This document shows, piece by piece, positions 53,404 to 64,000 of a stretch of DNA of 64,000 bases (its first letter is position 1; each line of letters opens with the position of its first letter). Source of the DNA: Argentina anserina. Lineage: Eukaryota > Streptophyta > Magnoliopsida > Rosales > Rosaceae. The notes beneath the pieces are model-generated. The model searched no databases. It saw only the letters and a program-made list of their open reading frames with translations, and had not been told where the DNA came from. The translations under genes were made by a program, and so were the position numbers. The DNA lies in contig NC_065877.1 of assembly GCF_933775445.1 (NCBI RefSeq), positions 9,362,001-9,426,000 of the forward strand. The letters are read 5' to 3'.

Positions 53404-54973
53404 CTAAGTGTGAACAAAGGAAACAACCAAGAAGTTCTGGTCTTCGATGTCCTCCATAATAGGATGATGCAACAAAAAGTCAGACACTGCTTGTCCTGTG
53501 AGCGCCGTTAAAGGTGTATATTGTAAAGAAAACTCTGATAACGCCAAGATCCACTTGCCAATCCGACCCCTAAGCATAGGTCTGGTAAGCATATACTTCA
53601 CTAAATCGGTTTGTGCTACCACCACCGTAGTGAAGGACAGCATGTAATGGCGGAGCTTAGTACCAGCAAAGTACAAAGCTAAACACAACCTTTCAATTGG
53701 CGAGTATCTAGTTTCATCTTCTAATAAGGTCCGGCTCAGGTAATAAACTGCATGCTTAATCTTCTTGCCCCCTCTCCATCACCATCTTGTCCTAAGAGTC
53801 TGCTATTGAGTAGGGAGAAACTGAGATGTATAGCTTCAACGGTATGCCAGGTCGTGGGGGTCTAAGAACAGGTGGATGAGTAAGATATTCCTTAATTTTA
53901 TCAAAAGCTTCCTGTTGCGCAGGTCCCCACTGAAACTCTTGATCCGTTTTAAGCTTCATCAAAGGAGAAAAGACTGCGGTTTTGCCAGCGGAATTAGAAA
54001 TAAAGCGTCGAATGAAGTTTATTTTCCCAAGCAAACTATGAAGTTCCTTCTTGTTCCTAGGTGCCGGCATGTCTAGAACCGCTTTTGACTTGTCCTCCGC
54101 GACTTCAATACCTCTTTCATGCACTATGAAACCCAAGAAGTCTCCTGCTCGAACCCCAAAAATGCATTTAGCTGGGTTCATCCTGAGCTTGTGCTTTCGC
54201 ATCCTGCTGAACACTGTCCTTAAATGCTCGATGTGATCTTCTTTCTTCTTAGACTTAACCACCACGTCATCTATATAAACTTCAAGAATACCCCCCAGCA
54301 CATCATGGAAAATCAGGTTCATCGCTCGCTGGTACGTAGCCCTTGCATTGGTCAGCCCAAATGACATATTGTTATACTCAAACACTCCAGTGAACCCTGG
54401 GCATCTGAACGCTGTTTTATGTCTATCCGGTTCATAAACAGGAATCTGGTGATAACCAGCGGTGCCATCCATAAAAGACAGTAGCTCGTGTCCTGCGACT
54501 GCATCTACCAACATATCTGCCACAGGCATTGGATAGACATCTTTTGGTGTTGCGGCATTTAGATTCATGTAGTCCACACACACGTGAATTTTCCCATTCT
54601 TCTTTCGCACTGGTACTATATTTGACAACCACTGAGAATATTTAGCTGGTCGGATAATGCTGGCTTAAAACATGTTTTGAACCTCTTTCTTGACTGCCCT
54701 TGCTGTGTCTGCACTCATTCGCCGTGGGTTTTGTTGTACAGGCTTATACCCTTCCATTATGGGCAAGCGATGGCAAACCAAATCTGGCGACAAGCCCGGC
54801 ATGTCCTCAAATTTCTCAGCAAAATAATCGCGGAACTCTTGCAACAACTCTATCAAACGTTGTCTCAGTTCTTCATCCAAGTGTTTACTTATTCCAACCT
54901 CCATAGGCTCTTCTGTAGTCCCAAGATTGATCTTTTCCGCTGGATCTTTCACTTCAGGTGGAGTATCATCCAA
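53404..54973 (-). pseudogene. Tat reverse transcriptase and first RNase H
   Basis: The frame 54,665-54,973 has VCHRLPIMEGYKPVQQNPRR, the linker before RT. The RT (53,792-54,628) has SFMDGTAGYHQIP, MSFGLTNARATYQRAMN and the catalytic VYIDDVVVKS, then FLGFIVHERGIEV. Downstream (53,404-53,688) comes RNase H connection sequence (MLTRPMLRGRIGKWILALSE). At least two stops divide the frame, near 54,664 and 53,790. Confidence 0.9.
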
Positions 54974-55519
54974 AGCTGCAGGTGCTGGTTGAATGAACTC
55001 CTCCTTTGCTTAAACCTCAGTTAAATCATCCTCGATGCACTCGACTAGCGCCACTGCCCCCAAGCCTCTTGTTCCTCTCTGTAAATAGATAAACGTTGGA
55101 GAAAGGACGCATAGGCCTGCTCTTGCTCTTTGGCCAGTGATATACTCATTGATGATTATTTTTTGCTTTCACGATGAAGCCAGGTCTATTTATGTCTGTT
55201 TTAACCTGTACTAAACCTTATCGCGTCAATTCTGTAGAAGTCACCCCAACTGGACGACCTTTGGTATCGATTCCGGCAACTCCTAAAGGCCTTATGTCAC
55301 CATAATAGTACTATGCATCCAAAATGCAGGAAGCGACTGAGTATGGTCGATCATCTGCTCTCACTAGCTCTACCTTATCTGTTGCGGGATCCCACATCAG
55401 CATTTCTTGGTGAATGGTAGAAGGGATGCAGTAAGCCCTATGTATCCAATCCTACCAAGTATGATGTTGTATGGAGCGGTGCAACCTGTAACGAAGAATG
55501 TCTGGAACAGCTCAGAAGG

Positions 55520-55708
55520 TCATATCTTGACTTTGAGGATCAAAACTCCCAAGGTCTTAGTTAAGTTGCTAGCAAAACTCCTGACCTTAAGATTGCTACT
55601 GAGAAGTTTTTCCTTTGTAATGCCAAGTGCTTCGACTGTTTTCACTGTGATAATGCTAACTGCTGCACCGCCGTCGACGAGGATTTTGTTCACTCTCTTA
55701 CCCTCCAT
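55520..55708 (-). pseudogene. Tat aspartic protease
   Basis: KILVDGGAAVSIITVKTVEA aligns with retroelement proteases, where the usual active site is D-S/T-G-A. Here it is DGGAA, with the residue after the catalytic Asp changed. The frame is short because stops lie on both sides. The N-terminal part may reach 55,800-56,310, which encodes an acidic linker. Confidence 0.8.
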
Positions 55709-56706
55709 CTCAGCTTATATGTATAAAGGTTTAATGTGCTGAGTCATGGTCGTTGTAGGCTTTGTGAACATCATAAAGAATCTTTGGAGCTCTGTCATCG
55801 TGTGAGATTTATCAGCTCCGTCTTTCCTCGTGTCTTTCTCAACAGTTGGCACCTCTGTAGATGACAACTCTGCGACTGTACCCACGTCCTGGGCATGTAC
55901 TCACCTCCGATGAATAGATGAGATGGTATCAGCCTTGGAAGAGCATACTTTGAGGACAAAGTGAACACCATGTTGCAACTAGGAACAGTATCTAGCCCCG
56001 GTATTCCTTCCTCGATGTTATCGTCATGACAAAGGTTAAACATGCTGCAGTCTGGGGTAGCTGTTATTTCTTCATCATAACTGTCCTCAAGCTCATCCTC
56101 TGGATCAGATTGTTCTAACACTTGCTCATTACACCCTGGTTCCTCCATATCGTCGTCCGGAATTGACCCAGTTGGCGTTCGCGAGGGGAACTTGCTTCCG
56201 AGATACTCCGTTAGCGATTGCTCTTGATGGGCCTTTGGAGGGGTAACCACTGCCGCAACCTCAACTATCTCTGGAACCATAAGTGTTGGTTCTTTTACTG
56301 TTGGAACCACTGGTACTGGTTATTTGATCTTCAGCTTCCATTCAAGCTGTGGCTTGATTTTCTCTGGAACTGGTTCCTGGTGGCCTGGCCTACTTACAGA
56401 CCTTTTTGGCACCTATTTAGATTGTGCAGTTTACGCAACATTACTTCGCTGTTGTTTCTTCTGAATAGAAACACCATGTACGTGTTGTCTATTTGTTGCT
56501 CTACCGTCAGTAGACGCGTAAGACAACCTATCATCAATTGAAACTCTTCGTTTAGGAGCAGTTTCCATTGGTCGTTCAATTCGATTATGAACGTTTTCCC
56601 TGGGGTATGGCTCATTCATGTGATTATTATTCCAGCGAATGTGCACGTATGGCTTGAGACTAAGTTTCTCAACTGTCTCTCGCAACAACTAACGTGGTTG
56701 TTCTAG

Positions 56707-59393
56707 CTAGTCGCGAGAGATTTCTCCTCTGTTATACGCCTCTAACATTCGCTTAGCTCTTCCCCATCGTTTCTGTATGTTCCTCTTTTGAGTTTTTGTA
56801 GCTTCCATAGCTCTTCCATGCTCCAGAACGTACCAGACATCTAGTTTCAGTGACCTCGGTGCAGACGGTATGTATGGCCGTTGTAGCACCTCGCGCGAAG
56901 GTTGAGCTTCTGGCACATTCGCTCCAACTCGCTGCCTTCCAAGAACGTTCGCGACCCCACCAAGACCTGAGTGTGACCTTTTCAACACTTGAGCATAAGT
57001 GTCTATCTGAACTCTAGCTTTCTTGGGGTTCTCCCACTCTGGTAGATTTGTCGGGGAGCGAGACCTCCAATGTCTTTGCGATTCCTCGTGTATACCAGCA
57101 TTGTCACAGTTTATGGAACAATCTTTCTTGCATCGATTACAAAGGACGTAAGTTTTTGCCTTTGCTACATTATGTTCCTTCTTCTGGACAACACTTTTTT
57201 GTTTACCCGGGTCAGATTGCTTGGCTCTTGCAACCTCTTTTGCCACGGGCATTCCCTTCTCTGTTGTCTTCATATCTGGCTCAGGATCTGAAGCAAAAGA
57301 CAACAGTCCCTCATCTAACCACTGTTGTACCTGGTCTTTGAGCTGTATACAAATACAAGTATCATGAGTCCAAACGTTATGAAACTTACAATACCGTTTA
57401 CCTTTAACTTCTTCCACAGTCCAGAACTCAGTCAATGGTACAATGGTTTCACCCTCGGCGATAAGCTTATCCAAGATCTCATGAGTCAATGACGCATCAT
57501 AAGTGTACTCAGCAAACATGGAAGGGCGATGAGTCTTCAATGGTGTTGTCAATGGCGTAACCTCCACCATTGACACTATAGGGAAGGGATCAATATCGAC
57601 CCAAGTTGCAGCTCTTTCAGTGTCTACCCCAAGCATGCCTTTTTTAATCCAGGTCTGCAATTGATCCTTGAGCTCAACACAATCAGCTGTGTGGTGATTG
57701 AACAAGTTGTGGAACTTGCAGTACTTCTTCCTTTCAATCTACGCTGCGGTAGGCATTGTAGTATCATGCTTCACTCTTCCACTCGCGAACAATTCATCCA
57801 GAATTTCTGGAGCCTTGTAAGCATTGTAGGTATACGAGTCATACTCAGGCTTGGTGAATACTGCTGTAGAAATCTTGACAGGGTCCCTGGACATCTTCAA
57901 AGCCTTAGACTTCAATGCTTGTCTTCCGGCTATCTCTACTGCAGCCACTTCATCATCTACCTCTTCGACCCACTGCTCTTCTTATGGTTATGGTGTGTAT
58001 AAAGGATCTACATGCGAGTAGATAGTGGAAACCCTCTTAGTTCCGGATGGAACCGCGTAACGTGGTTTCAAAGTTCCAAGGTGATAGGATACAGGTGGAC
58101 TTTTTGGAACTTAGGCATTGTCTTCCATCTCCATGAGGAACACTTGGTAGGAGCCTACCTTGTTCATTAAGTCCGCCATGCTAGAAAAATAGGCATCATG
58201 ATGTTTGGCCCGCTAACGGGTCTCCAAACCCTTTATAGCAATGCGAATGGTGTCTTGTTCCGCGAGCGGTGTTCTGCAGTTTGCTTGCTGAACCTTGAAC
58301 CTCTTCAGGAACTCCACTGCCGATTCCATTGGTTGTTGATACATGGAAGTCAAAGATGACAAATCCACTTCAGGCTCAACACTTCCAAAGTCGTTTTGAA
58401 CATTGTCTCGAGCATGGACCAATCTGAAATGGACCTTGGCGCTAACTTGGAGAACCAAGATAGTGCCGGTCCTGACAGGGATGAACCGAAAGCCCTCCTC
58501 TTGAAGACTGGATCAGATGCATATGGCCCGCAATCGCTGTGGAAACGCGAGATATGCTCAGCTGCGTTCTCAGAACCCTCTCCTGAGAAAGTCTGGAACT
58601 TGATTGGTCGATAACCCGAGGGCCAAGGACATGTTGTAACCCATTCCAGAAATGGACTTATATAGGATATGTTCGCGGCAGCATGACCATGAATGGTCCT
58701 CACACTCTCTTGGATCATCTTCTAAACCTGCTCTTTGGTAAGGGTCTGACCCTCTTCTATTTCTTGCTCAGGCTCTTCTCGATGCTCCTCTCGTCGCTCG
58801 CGACGGAACTGGTGTTGACGCTCTTGTCTTCCGCCTGGTTGAAGAAGTGTCAATGCTCGTTGTAGTGCCTCAACCTCGGGTGTGTTTGACCGTCTTGAAC
58901 TTCCAAACGTGAACTTTCCCTTTTTAGCGTTCGTCTTCTTCTTCCTTGTGAGTTTGACGAGCTCAACATCTGATTTGTCAGCCTCATCACCTCTGGCCTC
59001 GTCCTCTTCACCGCCATCATCGTTACCGGCAGTATCTTTCTTGTTGGACCTAGCCTTTTTGGTGGCATTAGGCTTGTCATGGTTCTGGTTCTCGTAAAGC
59101 CCGGTGACAGTCCGTCAGATTCCCAACGCCTCTTCGATTTGCTTGAATCGCTCATCCTGGCCTGCGAACTCTAAGCGAGCATTGTTCGCGTGCTCGTTAG
59201 CACCTAGAACCAGCTTCCTCAATCTGTCGTTGGTCTCAGCCAGACGCTGACCCTGTGTCGACTGTAGTTGCGACACATTATCCAACGTTCTCTCAACCGC
59301 TGTCATTCGATCGCTGAATGACTCCTCCAACTACTTGACTACCTTCGTCAACTCCTTGAAAGCTAGTTGCTTGTCTTCCGGTGTCGCCATCAT
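56707..59393 (-). pseudogene. Tat gag region
   Basis: The start is the second of two adjacent ATGs (59,388-59,393; MATPEDKQLAFKELTKVVK). It is followed by a likely coiled coil (RTLDNVSQLQSTQGQRLAE), a basic linker and the Retrotrans_gag domain around 58,213-58,718 (SENAAEHISRFHSDCGPYA, ALSWFSKLAP, AVEFLKRF). Downstream parts at 56,707-57,705 contain two WxxxxxxxHDTC-type repeats (KRYCKFHNVWTHDTCICIQL) likely to be zinc-binding. Stops near 59,336, 58,210 and 57,735 break it. The segment 55,795-56,688 joins it to protease. Confidence 0.8.
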
Positions 59394-59533
59394 TCCAAAC
59401 TTCAGTAATGCCTCAACCGTTGTTAAACCTCTGCAAGTCACTGTGTTGTGAGGAACACAATGCGAATGCTCTGGTTTCGAGCAAGGGGAATATCCTCGCA
59501 AGTAAGGATTCTGGCTTGCTATCTTGACACTGT

Positions 59534-59551
59534 CCCACTGGGCGTGCCAAA
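59534..59551 (-). promoter_or_regulatory. Primer-binding site next to the 5' LTR
   Basis: On the minus strand the LTR end is followed directly by TTTGGCACGCCCAGTGGG, a tRNA-complementary type start (TGG...) where the primer tRNA should bind. The tRNA was not identified. Confidence 0.65.
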
Positions 59552-60382
59552 TATTCGAGCTGGGAAAAAAGATTCTCCTCAGAGAACAATCAGCAAGCCC
59601 CGGTATTGAACCCTAGACGGTTCTAACCTTCGTTCTCTGTTGTTTCCGGCGTGCCAGTACCTTTGAGTTAGGTACAACTCTTGCTTTGTTTGACGATGAT
59701 TGCGCTCACGTACTGTCTTCGTCTCAAACGATTGCTCCGCAGTTGCTGATAAACCGCTAAGTTTGAATGACCTATACACAACCGGAGTTGCTAGGTACCT
59801 TTCACTCCACCTCAAGTAGATGGCCGATCTTACTTTAGACCGCTTGGGGAAAAACAGAGCTTATATTGCGTCATCGATAGCAGGACTCTCTCGCTGTAAG
59901 GAATTGCTGACTAGTGCAGGCTTTTGTGTTTGCTAGAAGCTAGGCTAACGACTCGATGGACTTGACTCTAGATGCCGAGGTTAATCAGACTTGTTTGCTA
60001 CATGCAGTGCGAGGCGTACATCTGAGTAGCTCCGCTCTGATGGGAGACTTGGTTGCCGAAGCCAATCGGACTTTTACTCCGTGTGGAGATTTGACTATGC
60101 GGTTGCACAATAGTTTGTTTGACATTCTGTGTGTTATTCTGCACATTCGACCCCTTTATATAGAGAACACAAATTGTTCTTTCTTGCGGATCAAGTCTTG
60201 ATAACCTCCTAGTTGATCTAGATTTACATTCCTTAATAAACTCAGATTCTATACAGCGATAGTCCCCTAAATCTATTCCAACACGGCAGGTAATCTTGCT
60301 CTATGATAAATTTTCTCCAACTAACCGGTCCACGAGCCTAAATAGTTTAGATAATACCGGAGTATTATTTTAGGCCCAAACA
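59552..60382 (-). repeat. 5' LTR of the Tat element
   Basis: It is 831 bp, the same length as the 3' LTR, and ends with GGCCCAAACA on the plus strand. The inner end reads TATTCGAG where the other LTR has TGTTCGAG, a G-to-A change in the terminal dinucleotide. A TATA-like motif (TTATATAGAG, about 60,162) and a purine-rich region are shared with the other LTR. Confidence 0.93.
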
Positions 60383-62279
60383 ACCGTAAGCTGCTCTAAG
60401 ATTATGGTTAGTTTGGTGGTATGCAATTGAGATAGAAGGGGTGGTTGCGGACTTGCAGCTATGGATGTAGAGGGTCTTGGTCTGTGTCGGGGAGAGAGTG
60501 ACAGAAACTGAGAAAGTGTGTGAGGGAAGAAAACTAAAGTACTGTGGTGTACATAAATTCTCAGTGGTCAAATTTTCATGTGCACTATTCTAAAAAAATT
60601 TCTTGTTGTTTTGAGAGGTAGTGATTCTCCGATCGAGGTTGGTGCATGGTACGGTGAAAGCAAGGTGAATGAGTCGTAAGTCAATTACCAGCCAAGAGAT
60701 CGCAAGATCTCTTATCTCTAAACACGTATGGGCATATTAACGGGAAAAAAACACGTATGGGCATATTAATTGTTTTATTGTGATTGGGCATGACAACTTT
60801 GATAATCTTTTGAGTATTAGCAAGGTCTGGTGTGTTGGATTATGTCAACTTAATTTGATATATAATCAGGTCAAGGTACGTGGCTTTAAATGTCATTTTT
60901 TCAGATTAGTCTTGGCTTTTCTATTATAGTGTGCATCTGAACGACTAGTCGACGAGCCAACGGCAGCATGGGCGCGCAAGACTCCAATCTTCTAACATTA
61001 TCTAGAATATATATAAGAATACTTCTGTTTCTTTGTTGCTCGAGTTTTAGTGGTCCATTCAATGATTCGACTCTACATGTATATATGTATAGTGGCGGAC
61101 GCAAAACAATCTATAAGTGGGGCAAATAAATATAGTTTAATTTGTACGGAGCACAAAAAAAATTTGGGGAGTTTTTCCGGAGAATGAAAGTAAAAAATAA
61201 ATTGGCCAGGAAAAAAGGTCGCGTTCAAAGATTTGGTTATTGAAAGATTATTGAACGGAAAATTCAGTAAGGGGAGGAGAAAAAAAAACTAGTTAGTTTC
61301 GATAAAGAAGATATTAGTTTTTCGGTGAAGAAAACAAAATACAACAACACTTAAAGCTAAAATCCTAATACAAACCTATATTAAAATTATCAAAATTTCT
61401 AAACCAATTAATAGAAGTATGAAAAGAAGAAGTGAGCAATCAACAACTAGACGCGCCAAGTTAATTATAAATAATAGCTTACAACAAGTGTATATGAATA
61501 TATATGTCTTGTATATTAATTTTAAAAAAAATATCAAAAACTAATATATATATTGAGGATTATGAAGAAACGATATTATCGAGGATAGCTAGTGCTACAG
61601 CAGTCGCTGACTCGCTGCTTTCTTTGAAGGGTTACTGCACGTTAGCTGCTCGTCAACGATTATGAATAAACATGTTAATTATCTATTACTGTAATAAAAG
61701 AGAAGAGAGCTTGCTCACCAGAATAATTTTTTTTACCAACCCTTATATATTAAACAAACTTTGCATTACAACTAACCATCATGTATAATAACAGAAATTC
61801 AAATTATTTTGACTTATACGAAAAAAATGTGGTAATTATACGAAAAATTTCCCCACTATTTTAGAAATCTCTTCACACGCATATAGTGGGTATTAGTTGC
61901 TAGTATTATATAATACAAGACTCAGACTTGCCTCAAGAAATAAAATGTTTCTCGGAGCACCGGCTAAACCGCCCGTATACATACCCATAAAAACCCACCA
62001 GATGCCATCCTGCAAGCTAGGCACCATTGATAAAAATAAAAATAAAAACCAGGCACCTCTGATCGAAGAGAAGAGAGCTAATCAGATCCACTATCACCAT
62101 GTCTTCAGCATGGCTTCCAAAAACTCTCAAGCCGTAGCATCAGTGCATCACCATTCAATTTGTGATCATGTTAAGGTTCGAGTCTACACCGCGTCACTGC
62201 CACATCATGGTCAAACACAACCCCTATAACTGCCTCGCAACAGCACTCACACTACGCTATTTTTATACTTAAGCAATGA
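60383..62279. other. Mostly intergenic, one doubtful short ORF
   Basis: The first 190 bp may be the other half of an unknown interrupted minus-strand exon (see 44,829-45,652). From 60,600 to 61,880 I see nothing but AT-rich sequence. At 61,897-62,229 a plus ORF follows an ATTATATAATAC TATA-like motif. Its inner part MASKNSQAVASVHHHSIC (from about 62,111) might start a truncated gene but was not recognised. Confidence 0.4.
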
Positions 62280-62520
62280 ACCGTGACCAAAATCACAAAT
62301 TACGTCGCATAAGTAACGCTTAAGCAACGACTAAATAATATCGTCACTACAATTCAAAATTTGTCGCTTTAAGGTCATTTTGGCGTCAAACAATGACATT
62401 CGTCGTCAAAATGCTTTTAAGCGACAAACTTACGCCAACATGAATAAAGTTCGTCGCCTTAAACCACTCTTAGACGACATAATTTGTTTACTTCCGTCGC
62501 TTTAAGTTTCTCTTCATCTA
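62280..62520. mobile_element. CACTA-like subterminal repeat block
   Basis: The motif GTCGCTTTAAG and close variants (GTCGCCTTAAA, TAAGCGACAAAC) occur at least five times in both orientations within about 200 bp, next to a GTCACTACAATTCAAAATTTG stretch similar to CACTACAAGAAA-type ends. This is a pattern of transposon subterminal repeats. Boundaries and family are unsettled. Confidence 0.5.
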
Positions 62521-62725
62521 CCCCTTTATGCCCAATGGGTGGACCCTACTTTCAGAGTCTTTTGGGGAGTGGGGTTGCCATATTCTTGACTCCGTGGTCA
62601 TTTCCTTGTACCGTCTCCTATCCTTCACAGAGGAAGATTTTCGGAAGGTGGCGGTCAAAGGGTATTTGTGTGGTTAAAATCCAATTTTTTAGGTTTTTAT
62701 GACGATCAGACGGCCAAACCCAAAT

Positions 62726-62885
62726 AGGGGTGTTAATTGAAAACCGAAAACCGAACCATAACCGAAAAAAACCGAAGAAAAAAAAACCGCACCAAACCGC
62801 AAAAAAACCGCACCAAACCGAAAGATTTGGTGTTGTTTTGGTTTGGGATGTTTGAAAACCGAAACCGAACCGAAAAACCGAATAT
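62726..62885. repeat. AACCGAAACCGAA-rich repeat, hAT-like start
   Basis: TAGGGGTGTTAATTG precedes a dense series of AACCGAA, AACCGCACC and inverted TTTGGTTTGG units up to (TA)n at about 62,882. Such sequences are common in plant genomes next to TAGGGGTGT-type hAT ends, but no duplicated target or second terminus was found here. Confidence 0.45.
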
Positions 62886-62955
62886 ATATATATATATATT
62901 ATAAAGAAATTATATTATTTATAGATATATTTAATATACATAATTAAATATGTTA

Positions 62956-64000
62956 TCGATCAAGACCCAAACTTTATCAAAATTCGGTGAATTTTTTACC
63001 ATATCTGTATTTATATATGCTGATCACATCTGTCTGTCGAAATTTAATAATTTGAATTTTAGATATTGGAACCACAACATGTCTACTAATGTGGTATAAC
63101 TTGTTTAGTGGTCTTTTTACAAATGTATGCAAGTGTGAAGCAACTATATCTTATAAATAGAATTTTGCAAATCTGTCCGCATGATGCGTTACGTATAGTG
63201 AAATATGGTTATGGTAAACAAATCACATATTTTTGATAACGTTTGTGTCCCGATCGAGGCGGTCAACCCTTTTTACGCTTATTATCCCCTATGGGTAGCC
63301 TTATCCCTGGAACGTAAAATTTTTGAAAATTTTACACGAGCTGCTACATCACATATATGTGAGAGTGTGTGCATGAAAAAAATCCACCAAAACTAGTCAA
63401 GAAGGACGGGGTAAGAACAAATTCACTTAATTAGATGAAATTAAGTTAATGTTGACCACGTCGATCGAGACCCAAATATTATCAAAATTAGATGAATTTT
63501 TTGTCATATCCTTATTTAAATATGCTGATCACATCTGACGGTCAAAATTTAATATTTTGAATTTTTGACATTGGAACCACAACATGCCTACTAATGTGGT
63601 ATAACTTGTTTAGTGGCTTTTTGCAAATGTATGCATTTGTGAAGCAACTATATATTATAAATAGAATTTTACAAATATGTCCGCATGATGCGTTACGTAT
63701 TGTGAAATATGTTTATGGTAAAAAAATCACATATTTTCGATAACGTTTGTGCCCCGATCGAGGCGGTCAACCTTTTTTACGCTTATTATCTCCTATGGGC
63801 CTATGGGTAGCCCTATCCCTGGAAGGTAAAATTTTTGAAAATTTTACACGAGCTGCTACATCACATATATATGAGAGTGTGTGCGTGAAATAATCCACCG
63901 AAACTCGTCAAGAAGGAGGGGATAAGAACGAATTCACACTTAATTAGATGAAATTAAGTTAATGTTGACCACATCGATCGAGACCCAAATTTTATCAAAA
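62956..64000 (+). repeat. About 505-bp tandem repeat (satellite), right edge
   Basis: Monomers start at 62,956, 63,461 and 63,974 (offsets 505 and 513 bp), each with TCGATC(A/G)AGACCCAAA. They share GGAACCACAACATG(T/C)CTACTA, GTGGTATAACTTGTTTAGTG and CGATCGAGGCGGTCAACC, with mostly single-base changes. The first two are complete, the third is cut by the window. Inside each unit AAAATTTTTGAAAATTTT forms a short inverted repeat. No coding content. Confidence 0.93.

Larger units (their letters stand above)
45653..60382 (-). mobile_element. Full-length Ty3/gypsy element, Tat type (14.7 kb)
   Basis: Two 831-bp LTRs (45,653-46,483 and 59,552-60,382) bound gag, protease, RT-RNase H, a second RNase H and integrase on the minus strand, plus an antisense gene on the plus strand between integrase and the 3' LTR. 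The order, the extra RNase H and an extra ORF in that place mark the Tat lineage (Ogre/Retand relatives). The LTRs look about 95% alike by eye, so the insertion is not very recent. The expected target duplication is weak (ATCGG against ACCGT). Many stops show that this copy is not autonomous. Confidence 0.93.

Noticed and set aside
62956..64000. CRISPR-like array
   Set aside because: The spacing (about 505 bp) and full-length similarity show an ordinary plant satellite. No CRISPR or other bacterial feature was seen in the window.

Overview
This is a nuclear window from a flowering plant, most likely a eudicot (Rosaceae is possible but not proven). The grounds are AT-rich introns with GT-AG borders, plant-specific gene families (CYP79, 4-coumarate:CoA ligase-like, GT47/exostosin) and many nested plant transposable elements. 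Only two genes look intact: a CYP79 cytochrome P450 at 1.7-5.0 kb (+) and a six-exon 4CL-like acyl-CoA synthetase at 40.05-44.83 kb (-). Most of the rest is mobile DNA, much of it inserted into older mobile DNA.

Layout. 0-5.3 kb: CYP79 gene with promoter and 3' flank. 5.5-10 kb: decayed Helitron replicase. 10-13.4 kb: non-coding, diverged repeats. 13.38-16.07 kb: a 2.7-kb solo LTR. 16.6-17.3 kb: broken exostosin (GT47) gene. 17.5-30.6 kb (-): an old endogenous caulimovirid (plant pararetrovirus) broken by stops and by three younger insertions: a three-LTR Cassandra TRIM (19,114-19,951, target duplication GTAGG), a 5.2-kb PIF/Harbinger transposon (20,986-26,195, target duplication ATA) inside the reverse-transcriptase region, and a 393-bp solo LTR (27,541-27,933, target duplication GGAAG). 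30.9-31.3 kb: CYP79 3' fragment. 31.6-31.9 kb: RNase H-like fragment. 32-37.7 kb: Ty1/copia remnant split by a second 2.9-kb solo LTR (32,786-35,671, target duplication GTCTA) of the same family as the one at 13.4 kb. 37.8-38.4 kb: inverted CYP79 fragment. 39.1-39.4 kb: an HSP90 exon next to a SCAMP exon. 40-45 kb: 4CL-like gene, whose large intron holds a MITE and telomere-like repeats. 45.65-60.38 kb (-): a full-length Ty3/gypsy element of the Tat type with two 831-bp LTRs, a second RNase H domain and, on the opposite strand, a spliced plant-mobile-domain gene with its own TATA box. 62.3-64 kb: transposon-end-like sequence and a satellite with about 505-bp monomers running off the window.

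How things fit. The CYP79 gene should convert an amino acid to an aldoxime. Two further CYP79 3' fragments, one of them inverted, show that a duplicated P450 block existed here and was broken up by the retroelements. The 4CL-like gene is unrelated to that pathway as far as the sequence shows. No CYP71/CYP736 or UGT partner of a cyanogenic cluster was seen.
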